From: Uloborus plumipes
Taxonomy: Eukaryota; Arthropoda; Arachnida; Araneae; Uloboridae
NCBI GenBank assembly: GCA_038373865.1
Contig: JAXGGA010001174.1
Location: forward strand, 1-64,000
Direction: 5' to 3'
DNA length: 64,000 bases
Shown here piece by piece: positions 46,813-58,950 of this stretch. The position numbers and the translations under genes are program-made. The notes under the pieces were generated by a model. The model saw only the letters and a program-made list of their open reading frames with translations, made no database searches and was not told the origin of the DNA. Position 1 is the first letter of the stretch; every line of letters starts with the position of its first letter.

Positions 46813-49205
46813 ATATTTAAGAGCCATTTTTTTTTTAAGAATCAGGCAGTCAAAAAACTTGACATTTTTGATTTTACTGAAAATTTCAGAATATGGTCTT
46901 TATTTAAAATTATTAAACATGTGTTTTTTTATTTTTTCAAAATTTTTTTTTCTTTCCGTTTTGGGAGGTCAAAGTTGGACTTTGCTCTTTTGTTCAATAA
47001 AAGCATGCCAACTTAGATGAGCCAATACTTTTTGCTTTAGGAATGAACTGTGGAACTGACAATTATTTTGTGTTCTACTATATCCCACTAGCTATAAGTA
47101 CATAAATATTTGTGGACAACTCTTGGCGCAAAGGTCAGAGGTCACTCAAAGTTGTACGAAAAATAGTTTTTTAATGCAACTTTAACCGACCAAATCTTCG
47201 TGTGGAAATGGTGCACCACGGTAGTGTATATATCAGTAAATACCCACCAAAGAGTAGTATCCAAAAGCATAAAGATATGTGTGGTTGATATTTTGCACAT
47301 CGAAATATTTGACTCTGAAGTTGCAGAAATTGCAAAATCACGTGACTTTAAGGGTCATTATATCCTTGCACCATGAGTGACCAGATACAAAACTAGTTGG
47401 AGTAGAAGCCTTTCTTGTCCCAGAAACACAATCCGTTAACAAACCTATGACTACTCTTTCAGTTTTTGCATAATTCGGCTCTAAACTTTGAAAAATGAGT
47501 GTTTTTCGGCGTTAAGAAAAAAGGCCAATTACCTGTTTTAAAATAGGTATTGCTATTATTTGTAGCATTATTATATCCCAACTTCCTAACTAGCTGAAAT
47601 GGCATCTAAAGATGGTTATACAGTTGAAACCAAATTGAAAATGAATTGTCGAAAATACTCAGTATACGTCAAAACCATATTTTTTTATTTGTCAAGGCGA
47701 CGTTTTTTTTTTTTTGTTACAGCTCTTTATTCTGTTCAGTTCCAACAAGGTAAGCAATTTATGTACTTCTTGTCGTTCTAGTTGCTGTAAAATAGGAAAG
47801 CAATGTATCTTAAGTCTGATATAACGCAATATATCCTGTCATAAGTTTATAATGCTAAAAGAATATTTTGAAATGGACAATAAACAGAATCCAAAAAAAA
47901 AAAAAAAACTTCTCTTCAGCTGTGCCCTCTTGGTCGATGTTGTGAATGTCATCAAAAACTCAACTTTTTCACAAATCATAAGCCTCTTTAGCAGAATGTC
48001 ACTTCTTAAAAATCTTGGTACATTAAAGCCCCTCGGTGTAGGTCTGGAAATTTTTGATGACATTCATGACATCAAGCAAGAGGGCGCAGCTGAACAAGTA
48101 AGTTTTTTTTTTTTTTTAGATTAGTTCTATTATCCATTTCAAAATATTCTTTTACATTATAAACTTGATATGACAAGAGAAATTACTTTATATCAGACTT
48201 AAGATACATTACTTTCCAGTTTTACAGCAACTGGAATGATAAGAAGTTCATAAATTGCATACCATGTTAGAAACGAACAGAATAAAGAGCTGTAACAAAA
48301 AAAAAAACGTTGCCTGGACAAATAAAAAAATATGGTTTTTTTTTTTTTTGTATACTGAGTATTTTTGAGAATTCATTTTCAATTTGGTTTCAACTGTATA
48401 ACCATCTTTAGATGCCATTTCAGCTAGTTAGGAAGTTGGGATATAATAGTGCTACAAATAATAGCAATACCTATTTTAAAACAGGTAATTGGCCTTTTTT
48501 CTCTAACGCCGAAAAACACTCATTTTGCAAACTTTAGAGCCGAATTATGCAAAAACTGAACGAGTAGCCATAGGTTTGTTAACTGATTCTGTTTCTGGGA
48601 CAAGAAAGGCTTCTACTCCAGCTTGTTTTATATCTGATCACTCATGGTGCAAGAAGACAATGACCCTCAAAGTCACGTAATTTTGCGATTTCTGAAATTT
48701 CAGAGTCAAATATTTCAATGTGCAAAATATCAACCACACATATCTTTATATTTTTGGATACTACTCTTTAGTGAGTATTTATTGATATATACACTACAGT
48801 GGTTCACTGTTGCCACAAGAAGTTTTGGTCCGTCAAAGTTTCAATAAAAAACTATTTTTCGTACAACTTTGAGTGACCTCTGACCTTTGCACCAAGACTC
48901 GTCCACAAATATTTATGTACTTACAGTTAGTGGGGATATAGTAGAATCCAAAATAATTGTCAGTTTCACGGTTCACTCCTAAAGCAAAAAGTATTGGCTT
49001 ATCTAAGTCGACATGTTTTAATTGAAAAAAAGAGCTAAGTCCAATTTTGACCTCCCAAAACGGAGAGAAAAAAATTTTTTGAAAAAATAAAAAAACACGT
49101 GTTTAATAATTTTAAATGAAGACCATATTCTGAAATTTTCAGCAAAATAAAAAATGTCAAGTTTTTTGACTGCCTGATTCTTAAAAAAAAACAGCTCTTA
49201 AACAT
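46813..49205. repeat. 2.4-kb foldback element 2
   Basis: Arms of about 1.15 kb (46813-47960 and 48060-49205) are near-perfect inverted copies with outer ends TATTTAAGAGCC and GGCTCTTAAA-like sequence. The unique loop is only about 90 bases. Mirror ORFs in the arms are by-products of the symmetry. The centre contains a splice-bounded open stretch at 47920-48097. Confidence 0.85.
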
Positions 49206-51826
49206 AGAAGAAAGTTATATTTAAATAAACTGATTGTGTGTTTTGAGCCCTTGAAATTAAAAGCTGTTAAATAATTAATGGCATATTATATTTAACTTAA
49301 AAATTCTTATGAAATAAATATAAATAAATTAAATTTAATTACATCTAGCTAATAATTACATGAACACTTTAGGTGCTTTAAAATAAAGCTACTCAAATGT
49401 GACATTTTTATGTGACTTTTCTAGTGTAGACACTTGGAGATATAGAAATGCCAATTTTTAACATTTAACAAACCAGGATTTTTCTTAAAGCCATATTTTA
49501 CTTAATAAAGTTGTAGGTATGCAATTCCAGTGTTTTTTTTTTTTTTTAAATCTATTAACATGTTGACAAATTTTAATCCATTTTCTAGACATTGATGAAA
49601 ATTATAGTAGTTCAGTATTATAAAACATCCTAAGAATTTACAAAAGTAAATTAAAGCTGAATTTTTATTTATTTTTTATCAAACAAAATATTAAGATAGC
49701 TCCCATTCCTTGCGCATCCACTTTTGAGGAAAGATATTAAGTTTTGATTTCATTTGTTACTTCAAAGAAAAAACTTATTTTCAATTTTATTCTTTTAGAA
49801 GAAAACATTGTCAAAACTAATTTTATTGTGTGTGTGTATGGTTTTTTTTTTTTTTTTTAATATAAGTACTGGATGGAAGCTAAGGAAGAATATCTGTGCT
49901 TTACTCTAACAAATTCAACTTCAAAATTTTTAAATTAAGAATATTTTGTCATCTGTTACGCACACAATATTACGATATAATGTAAATAGCAGCAATTTTT
50001 AGTTAAATTATTCTGTAATTTAATATTTGCTCATATGAGTTGGTTTTATTATAATTATCAACTTAACTGTAGGAGATGTTTTTTACATTCCAAAAAACGC
50101 TTCATACTGCACATTTAGAATTTAAAAAAAGTAGAACTGTGCTTTTCTGAGTCTACCAGTATAAAGCAAAAATAAATACTTTTATTTCTAAAATTAATTT
50201 AAAGATGAGACAGTAAGCTAAAAAAGTTGTGTAAAACTATGAATATTAAAACCTATGGAGAATAGGATCATATCTTATGCATTTATTAATGCATTCAATG
50301 TTAAAATCAATATGTGCACAAGACAAACCTTTGGCCATTTGTTGGCTGATGCTTTGGTATTCGGCGATTCGACTAAGCTGCACTTCACGCCATCTCTAAC
50401 TATAATGTTGATAAAATACAAATAGCAGCTAATTTCTAGTAATATAATATTTGATCATATCAGTTGGTTTAATTAACAACTTTACTGTAGAACATGCTTT
50501 TTATATTCTAAATAATGCTCATTCTACTTATTTAAATAAAAACATTAGAAATGTCTTCTTTCCTTGTATTTCCAGTGCAAAACAAAAATAAATACTTTAA
50601 TTCGTGAACTTAATTAAAACTGAATTATTACGCTAAAACTGTTGCGTAACACTAAGAATATTGAAGTATATGCAGTATAGTAACATATTGTATGCATTTA
50701 TTACACGCTCTATGTTGAAATTTCAATATGTACAACAACCAAAGCTTTGGTTCTTAGTTGGCCGAAGCTTCGGTATTCAACGCTTCAGGCAAACTCCGCT
50801 TTGCGCCATCTCTAGTTTCAGCCAATGTTACATGCAGTATCTGGCCATAATGATTTGTTTTTAAATATATAATCTATTCTAATGATTCTCATTGCTTTTT
50901 CAGCAATAAATGACTTTTTATTGGTCTGAATTTAAGAAAAAAAGATCAAAAATGCCAAATTTTTACGCATCCGTACTGCAGAAAAAAATTGTGTCTCAGG
51001 GATAAAAATTTGATTTTACAAGGAAGGACATTGAAGCCAGATTGCATTAACCTCCTCTGGAAGAGAGAAAAACTCTAAGTTCTCTTGGGTTTAAACTTTT
51101 TTATCGAATTATGTAGATAGGAACCTTCTTTACTTCATTTTTGCTCTTTAAAATTTGGTTTTGCGATCTTTCTACAGAATTCGTGAAATTGTATGAATCT
51201 GAATCTTTGTTTGTTCTAAAAAATTTCTGAATTTGCATTGTACAAAGTTTATTGAGCAGAATTATTAACTAATTCTTCATGTCCCTTGTGTCGCCCCTCC
51301 CCCCCCCATCCCCCGAAAAAAAAATTGTGTGAAATAGGAAAACATTACATTTCTCAAACTGTGCTGTAATTTTCTTTTGTCAAAATTAGGGTGTCTTTTG
51401 AAAATAAAAATTTAAATATTTTGCAAAAATTTAATGTCCAATTTATTTTTCCCACAAAAATGGAATATTGAGAACAAATGCGTTCGCAAAAATAGGTAGT
51501 GAGATAAAAATCCTAGATTGACTCTGATCAAGAAATGGGTGATTTAATATAAACTCCAGTTTCTCTATTCCAAATCGTATTTTTAAGTGCTAAATCATCA
51601 TGAAACCTTAATTTTAACCAAGTGTTCTCATTTTTTTCAACCTTAATTCCATAATACCGTATGGCAAGCTTGTGAATAATATGTTTTCAAAATTTTTATT
51701 TTTGGACTCCTCTATATACTCTTCTGAGTTTCGATTTCTATTTGTACTGTACATTGAACAGTAATGATCTTATTTAATACTTTTTGCTGTGTACATAAAT
51801 TGTTTTAATTTTCAATATCAATATAG
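49206..51826. other. intron 4, right part
   Basis: AT-rich. The tandem pair of about 0.42-kb repeats (49982-50400, 50418-50816) is the right end of the composite element. 50817-51826 looks unique except for a C run at 51297-51307. The acceptor is CAATATCAATATAG. Confidence 0.5.
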
Positions 51827-51976
51827 ATTGCATTCCTGTTTGCCAGTCTGGAACTGTTAACCAAAATTAAGCAGTGTGAGCCTGTAAATACAACTGCATT
51901 AAATACAGCAAAATCCTTATCAAGTACTTTGATGGAGCTTTCAAATAGTGTTTCATTTCCCAATGAAATTTCAAAG
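51827..51976 (+). CDS. URB2: URB2-like nucleolar protein, exon 5
   Basis: Fifty codons, phase 0 on both sides, acceptor ATATAG and donor GTAGAA (weaker than the others). Reads IAFLFASLELLTKIKQCEPV, then NTTALNTAKSLSSTLMELSN and a short Ser/Pro-containing end. The first block aligns with the helical stretch that follows the STPALAVIY block of URB2, though similarity here is low. Inclusion is supported by an intact frame, phase fit on both sides and amphipathic helix character. I do not recognise a motif in it by itself. Confidence 0.65.
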
Positions 51977-54369
51977 GTAGAATTCATATTTTTCTTGATT
52001 CAATTTCAGATTTTAATATTGACTGCAAAGAAATATTTTATATATATTCATGTTTCTTATTTTTTCACTTCATTTTGATGTCTGTGAACCATTTTTTAGC
52101 TATAAATTTTCCGCATTTAAGCTACATTTTTTGTGGCTTGAAGTAAAAATTTTCAAATGCCTGAATAAAGTAAAGTTATTTTTAAAAAACTAACTTAATT
52201 TAGTGTTAAAGCATGTGCACACACAAAAATTATTTTAATGTATAGTTCATTTTAATGAAAGTTAATTTACTGTTTTTTCTTGTACTAAAACAGACTGTAC
52301 TATTAATCATTTGCTGAAATTAAACATCAATGCCATCAGTGAAGGATAATAATAATAATGCTGAAATACACAAATTAGCAGGAAACTGCCGACATGTGTT
52401 TTATTGTTACAAGGAAACCCTTTTTCAGAGCAAAAGAGAATTGCGTTTTGGGTATAAAGACATCCAGTAGAAGCTTTTGCAGGGTTTGTATGCTCTTTGA
52501 AAAACTTTTAAAAGTGCTTGAAAAAATAAATGCATTTTCAGATGCTTAAAAGTGCTTTAAAAAGTTTGGAAACCTTGAAAATGTTTGAAATGTTGCTTAG
52601 TACTTGAATTCTTCCAAAAAAATTGGATTGTGCTAAAAATTTCTCAAAAATATTTAGCAGTGCAATTTTTTAATTGTTTGTTTTTAACATTTGTGGTTGC
52701 AAAAAATTGCTTTTCCTGTCTGAGATTTCAATGCTTTTGCATCTTGTGAATATTTCTTTATTTTTCACAGTTGGAGGTTATTTTGACGGATACTACCTTA
52801 GATTGACTTATTTTACCTTTAATTTCAGTACATAATTAAGGATTTTTGTTTAACTCAGGCAACATTGAGTTTACTCGACCTTCCATAAAAGTTGCTTCTT
52901 GGGTTAGAGATTTCAATCTTTATATGTTTTAAATCTTTAAATATTTTGTTCAACCCATATGCTATTTTTACATATGCTACTTTAGGTTAGCATATTTTCT
53001 AACCTAAAGTAGAATACCTAATTTTGATCAATAGTTTTGAAAATTTTTATTTTGGGGGAAATGCCAAGATCAAACATATTTCGTATAAATTTGTTTCCCA
53101 TGTTTAAGACTTCAATTCTTTTGCATCATGTAAATACTTTAATATTTTTGGCAATTGGGAACTATTTTGACATCTGCTACTCCAGATATGCTGGTGAGTT
53201 ATCTTTTGTTTTAATAATTTTTTTTTTGTTCTTCATGAATAATTTTCAAAACGATTGATAATTTGACATCCAGACGTTTTCTGTTCATTTTTATGTAATG
53301 AAATTATTGTTTGGCATAAAATAAATGCATAGCGGTAAAATCACTTTAGATTTAATCAAATGCATTTTTTTTTCTGATTGTAAAATAAAATAGCCTTTTT
53401 CTTTTACTTTGTACCTCAAGGTCTGGAAATTTACTTATCTTGAATAGAAAGTACAACTAACTAAAAGTGATATGTGTTATTGAAATAAACTGCAATGGAT
53501 CTTACTAAACTGCTCATCAAATTTTTGTGAGCTGTTTTTAAATACTGTTTGTGTCCCTAATGTGTAGCTCATAAGTGTTACCCCAGGGAATAATCATTAT
53601 TTTACTGCATTTTTTATTGCAGTTAGCTATAAGGACTCCCTATTTGTTTCTCATTAGAGTGTGTAATTCTAAAGTTGCATAATTTTATTCTTTAACAGTT
53701 GTATCTTAGAGTGTGCAATTCAATATTATGAATATTTTTATTATCACTCATGAGCGTTACCCATTAATTGTGCATTATTTTTTTAAGTATACAACTTTAC
53801 AACAAGGCAGTATTGTTAGTAGTTAACCTTCTCGTTACCTTCTTTGAAAGGTAAGACTCAATCTAAAATACCCAAATAATAAATAAATACATAGTTACAT
53901 ATATTGTATTACATTTTACTCATACCTTTGTTTATTCCCAACTTAGAGATGCATTTTGCCATGTTCATAAATTTATATTTATTAAAAATTGATCTGTAAG
54001 AAAATGTTGGTAGTAAAAAAAATGCACAACTTAAATTTGTGTGCTGTGTAATATGAATTTAATTCCCAAGACATGATATTCAAATAACTAGTTATTTCAG
54101 CAGAATTATTGTCTAAACTAAATATATACACATAAATACATAGAAATATTTTTATATATAAAAGAAGTCTATTGTCAATATCTTGACTTTGTTTAGCTCA
54201 ATCATTAAAATTTCCTATTTTTCTTACTCATAACTCACCTGTACATTTTGCATGTTTTTTGATATTTCTCTTATTGTCATTTTGATAGGTTAAAGAAATT
54301 GTTGAATTCAAAATGGGCTGACTTTTGAACTTTGTTTTGCTATGAAAGTAATGTCGATTTTTTTTACAG
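51977..54369. other. intron 5, nothing recognisable
   Basis: AT-rich, few repeats. A diverged direct repeat appears at 52850-53060 (phrases like TTTCAATCTTT near GCATCTTGTGAA repeated three times about 180 bases apart, from 52725 to 53160). No exon signal. Confidence 0.4.
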
Positions 54370-54603
54370 CTCTCTATTTTTAATAATAATTTGCAAGAAA
54401 TAGCTACTTTTATGCACATTGCTGCTGGAGACAAAGATCTTGAATTGTTGAGTGAGAAGATATCATTAAATATCTTCAATAGCATTGAAGCAAAAGATTT
54501 TGAAAATCTTCTAACTTCCACAGAACATGCACAAAGCAAGCCCAAACAAAATAACTATGTTTTGAAATTTTTTCGTACTCTTCAAAGACTTCTCTCTGGA
54601 AAA
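54370..54603 (+). CDS. URB2: URB2-like nucleolar protein, exon 6
   Basis: Seventy-eight codons, phase 0 at both ends, acceptor TTTTTTACAG, donor GTAAGC. Reads LSIFNNNLQEIATFMHIAAG, continues through LELLSEKISLNIFNS and FENLLTSTEHAQSKPKQNN, and ends YVLKFFRTLQRLLSGK. The last block aligns with the LVLRHLLSG block of human URB2 (recalled) about 40 residues later than in human, so the spider-like protein has a longer insertion before it. Composition is helical with a charged linker near SKPKQNN. The longest exon of the gene in this window. Confidence 0.72.
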
Positions 54604-55118
54604 GTAAGCATTCTGTTCCTTAAACTATCAAAGAACATTTATGCATGTTGTAATTGCATTTTTTCTATTTTTGAATTGAAAAAAACATTGTTGTAATAGC
54701 ACTACTTGAAATTAGTGATCGTTAGTCGTATTTTTGCGAAAATAAAGTTAGTTTTGACGACCTCTATTTTGAACCTTTTGCAACTTTGAACTGATTAAAA
54801 CCAACATTATTTTTTGTAGTAATATCTGGAAAAAAACGCCGCCGTGTTTACAAATTAAATTTAATGTGACCTTCCTACCGATGGTGGCGGCCTTTTTCTT
54901 TTTTATCGCCCTTTTTTTAGTTCAGTTCTTATAACTAAACAATAAAGAAGGAGATACACACATCCTGATGTAATTATATGTATCAACCCGTTCATTTGAA
55001 AGCTTTAATTATACTTGCTTTATTAGTTTTTTAGTTTATATCATTTATTTTGTTAATAGCTTATTGTGTTTACCCCATTATCCATTTCAGTTATGCAATT
55101 CTTGTATCAACATTTCAG

Positions 55119-55198
55119 GTAAATGCAAGTTTTGCTTCAGAAGTTGTTGGTGCTACATTAATGAAAAATTTGATGATGACGTGCCTTTCTGAACACAA
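55119..55198 (+). CDS. URB2: URB2-like nucleolar protein, exon 7
   Basis: Acceptor CAACATTTCAG, donor GTATGA. Starts in phase 0 with VNASFASEVVGATLMKNLMM, then TCLSEH, and ends with AA of a Lys codon completed by the first base of exon 8. If the donor were skipped the frame would run to a stop about 50 bases on (55247), so the splice is needed. Low individual similarity; placed by phase and position. Confidence 0.68.
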
Positions 55199-57471
55199 GT
55201 ATGAAAAAAATATAAACTTTTACTTTTGCGGAATTTTATATTTATAGGAACGCAACATATTTAATTGTTAGTTCGCAAAATAGCTATTTAAGGTTTACAA
55301 GATCTGAAAAAATGTTTAAAAAAAAAAAAACTTTTGTTTTCTGAACCAGCAGTTCCCAAACTTTTTTGCTTGCGGAACCTTTAGTGCTTTGTTTAACTAT
55401 AAAAGACCCCATTATTGTTTATGACAAGGAGTCAAAATATGGGGGAAGGAGGGGGGATTTCCTTTATTAGGCAAGTTTTTGCCTGACAATTCCATAAATC
55501 TGTAGAAAGCTTTGCATATTTTTTTTTTTTTTAAGTATAAGGATGCTATTCAACATATTTTGTCTTTCAGTAAAATTAGGAGCTTCAGTCAGCAAATTCA
55601 AAATTTCTTTCCTCCCAAAAATTTAAATTTGGGACACCCTGCAGGGAAATATTAGACATGAGAAATGATAATTATATTCAACTTCTTTCTTATAACTAGA
55701 AGAAACTACGAGTTACTTGTAAACTTTTGGATTTTGACAGGTTAACATTTTCAGATGGGGTGATCCTATGTGCAATGAGCTACCGCCCGTAAGCCAGGGC
55801 TGAGGCAGAACTGTAGCAAATGATCGAGCTGTGGTTGCATTTGCTACAGGGTGATCCTATATTGACCATTACTAAAAAAAGCCTGTCCATCGGTTAATGT
55901 TTGCATGTATTTGACCAATATTTTGTGGATGCTCAAATTTAAAGCTTAATGCATGGAATTGAGCGAACTTGTGCATCCCATGTGAACTGGTACTGACTGG
56001 TTTTGGCACCAGTCTCTTCAGAAGCTGATCCAATCGCACAATTTCTGCTTTTAATATGATTGCTGCATTTTAAACAATAATCCAAGAATTATCATTAAAA
56101 TTTATATACATATTTTCCCGCTGAGAGAGGTGCATATAAAGTTTTCCCACTAATTGTTTCAAAGTCGGGCACAATTCAAATTCGTTTTAAGAGAGAAAAA
56201 TGTTTTACATTGTTTTCTTTTATTAGGCAATTGTCACTAAAATTCAGCTTTCTTTTTAACTCTGTTATTTTGTCTTGCGCAACAAATGTAGTATGTGTTT
56301 CTTCTTGAATGAAAATCGAAACTTTGTTCAGATTGCCAGAAATGTCGGCAGGAATGTATAATTTTATCTGCCATTATATCTCATGTAAAACATTTAAAAC
56401 AGCCAAATATATTGATGTTTTTTTCTCCAGTCAAAAAAAATCAGTTCATCAAGAAGCTCATACAATCTTTCGAACTGCATTCGTTCAAATATACTAACTT
56501 CCTTTTAGGTTTTGGATAACCCGTAGTATTTCTTATCGAAAAGAAGTGATTTCTGATTTGTACGGATTACCCATGTCTTTATAAATTTTTCTCAATAGTC
56601 TTGATTGGAAGAAACAAAACTAGACAAAATTAACTGTTTCTGTAATTTCATTAAGAACTTGGTTTGAATCATACGGGATGTTTATAATATTTGCATGGCA
56701 ATGCAAAAGACTATAACAATTAGTGGCTGATTTCAGGTTTGCGGGGACATTGCAAAGCATTTTAGGATTCCCTTTGTCTTTCACAAAACAATGTAAAACA
56801 TTTATCATGCACATTTTGATTTTCGAATCCTCTTCGGGACCTTTATGGATATGGGGAGTCCTTGCAGTTATGACGTTTGAGACATAGCAAATCCGCTACT
56901 GATGACCAGTATTGTTTTAATCTGACTCAGTGCTCTAGAACCTAGATATTATTTCCTTTATTTTTTCCAAAATTTCTGAGAAATAATAAAGCTATGTAAT
57001 AACTAACTTTGTGGTGGAACCCTTCTCTCTGAACTGTTTGTACATTGTTCAAACTTTTGACTTGTTTTCCTAGCAGAATTTGATTTTATAATAGTTCTTC
57101 AATTTGATTAGTAGATATGAAGCACAGTAACATTTACACAACTCTTGGTATTTAAAAGGTAATACAACTATTCGATCACATGTTTAATAGTTTTTTTAAA
57201 GAAAATTTTCTCTATTATTCCAATATCTACTAATAGAATATTCCTTATTTAAAAATTAAAAAAATAAATTTGCTAAAAGAAGAATTATCAGCATAAATAA
57301 AGCATGAAACATCTAAAAAGTATGACTAGTAGCTACTTCAAGCCTACTATGGAGCCAGCATTGCCAGCAGTAGCAATTATAATCATAGCTCTTAAAATGA
57401 ACTCAAACCACAAATTAACTGGACATAATTTGTACATTTATTGTTTTGATTCTCTGCAACAAACCTGTTTA

Positions 57472-57502
<31 letters not shown>

Positions 57503-57542
57503 ATAAAAATGTTTTTTTTTTTTTTCCCTCTCTGTCTTTCAG
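55199..57542. other. intron 7 with a hAT-like end and a hairpin
   Basis: A single hAT-type terminus CAGCAGTTCCCAAACTTTTT begins at about 55348 with no partner found. At 55811-55849 CTGTAGCAAATG and CATTTGCTACAG form a perfect 12-bp stem with a 15-base loop, flanked by direct repeats GGGTGATCCTAT at 55756 and 55849. The rest is AT-rich without exons. The intron ends in a (CT)n tract and a T-rich acceptor. Confidence 0.5.
57472..57499. repeat. (CT)n microsatellite in a splice-acceptor region
   Basis: Fourteen CT units, 43-70 bases upstream of the exon 8 acceptor, followed by 14 T and CCCTCTCTGTCTTTCAG. It extends the polypyrimidine tract of that intron. Confidence 0.9.
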
Positions 57543-57648
57543 GTCTGGCTTTTATCCCCTCAAGTTTTTATCTGTGATGTGTGCTGTGTCAGGTCTAGAC
57601 ATTCCTCTTCAAATAACTGCAAATTCATGCTGCTACTTTTTATTCAAA
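57543..57648 (+). CDS. URB2: URB2-like nucleolar protein, exon 8
   Basis: First base G completes Lys from exon 7, then 35 codons to a GTAAGT donor in phase 0. Reads SGFYPLKFLSVMCAVSGLDI, then PLQITANSCCYFLFK. This aligns with the human URB2 stretch (recalled) in which a short Ala/Ser-rich helix is followed by VVANSVALLYKLFL: the ANS..(Y)xLFK pattern is shared, at about residue 315 of the joined product against about 300 in human. The gene must continue beyond the window, since URB2 proteins have roughly 1,500 residues and no stop occurs here. Confidence 0.75.
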
Positions 57649-57849
57649 GTAAGTTTTTAACCGACTTCAACAAAGGAGGAGGTTATCAATTCAAAGCGTA
57701 TGTTTTTTTTTTTTTTTTGTTCGCACATAACAGCTGATCTACTGAACCGATTTGGACGATTTTTTTTTTTAAATCAATAAGAAATAGTGTAACTTAGGTA
57801 CTATGTACTCATATGACGATCTTTATTCACTAGAAAAAAAGTTATTATG
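57649..57849 (+). repeat. ACCGACTTCAACAAAGGAGG repeat, second copy
   Basis: Starts ACCGACTTCAACAAAGGAGG at 57660, followed by a T run and CTGAACCGATTTGG. Same family as 35047. It is interrupted by the element at 57850 and may continue to about 58920. Confidence 0.6.
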
Positions 57850-58834
57850 CAGTGATCCCAAAGCTGCTCCAATTGCGCCGATGTGCGCTGCCGAATACCA
57901 CCTGCTCCAAAGTGCTCCAACACGTATTTTTTTGCTTATTTTGCGCCCGAGTTGCGCCAAAACGCTTTCGTTGCAAACATTGCCTTTTTGATACGGATTA
58001 ATTACTAAAATATTTGCTTTAAATGTCGATATTTTTGTTTCTATTTTAGCCTCGATGTTTTAAATTCTTGAAATCGTCGGAAAATAGCGTCAGGATGTGT
58101 GCATGCAATCTTTTTGCATCCTTTACAGCAATTGAAACTTTAGCCTGCAGATAATTTCTCAGTGGTCTGCAAAGCTTTAACTCATATTTTTTTGTATTAT
58201 TTTTCATCCGAACTGAAAGTTTTATTTTTTTTTAAACTTAGGTCTGTGGAAACCTCGGTACAGTTTGAAAACTAGCTATTTGTTTCAATTTCTTCAGCTG
58301 AAAGATATTTTTGATGGAGTTGTCATTCTTAACATCTATTTAATGAAACTCTTGTGTAGTTTTAGTTTTATTTATTTATTTATTTTTGAGTGACATATTT
58401 ATAAAAAATGGTATGAACTTAGAAAAAGGATGGTTAACACAAAACTTTTAGCTTTTTTTTTAATTAACTGCATATTTTAACTCTAAATAAGTTCTTTTTT
58501 TGACCTCAACATTTATGATGTTAAAAAGTTTGTAAAGCTAGAAAAAAGTTTGTGCTTCGAATTGAATTTCAAGAGAATGAGTTTTGAATACTTTGTATAA
58601 TTACATGTATATTCAAGTAAAAATTTGGAGCAATTTCCAGTGAAATTCTTCCCAGCATTAGTTAAAAATTGCTAATACTTTGTACAGTTATTGATTTATA
58701 TTGTACTCGCTTTGAATTCGATTTTTAATTGATATTTATGGAACTGCTCCAAAAGTACGTTTGACTGCTCCAAAATGGCAATTTTTCTGCTCCAAAACGT
58801 GCTCCCAAACACTCTGAAGCCATTAGGATCACTG
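57850..58834. mobile_element. hAT-like element with CTGCTCCAAA subterminal repeats
   Basis: Ends CAGTGATCCCAAAGC and the complement of GCCATTAGGATCACTG. TATTATG is duplicated at 57843-57849 and 58835-58841. The word CTGCTCC recurs near both ends (57866, 57901, 58744, 58768 and 58789), typical of transposase-binding clusters. 985 bp, no transposase. Confidence 0.7.
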
Positions 58835-58950
58835 TATTATGGAAAACAGTAAATTTCATGTCATTTCCCCATTAAATAATTAAATTTTCAATCCATTGTT
58901 GCAAAAATTATTTGCTTCGCAACAGCAATATTAATAGTCTAAGAGCCCAT

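Larger units (their letters stand above)
44301..50816. mobile_element. composite bounded by ACTAGAGATGG inverted ends
   Basis: ACTAGAGATGGGCTGAAGCT at the left and CGCCATCTCTAGT at the right are inverted. Both ends are followed inward by GAAGCTTCGG/TTCGGC words. Inside are two Helentron-like copies, two SINEs, a mini-Helitron and foldback 2. The right end is duplicated in tandem (49982-50400 and 50418-50816). The outer element's own class is unknown, and the pairing of its ends over 6.5 kb is inferred. Confidence 0.4.
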
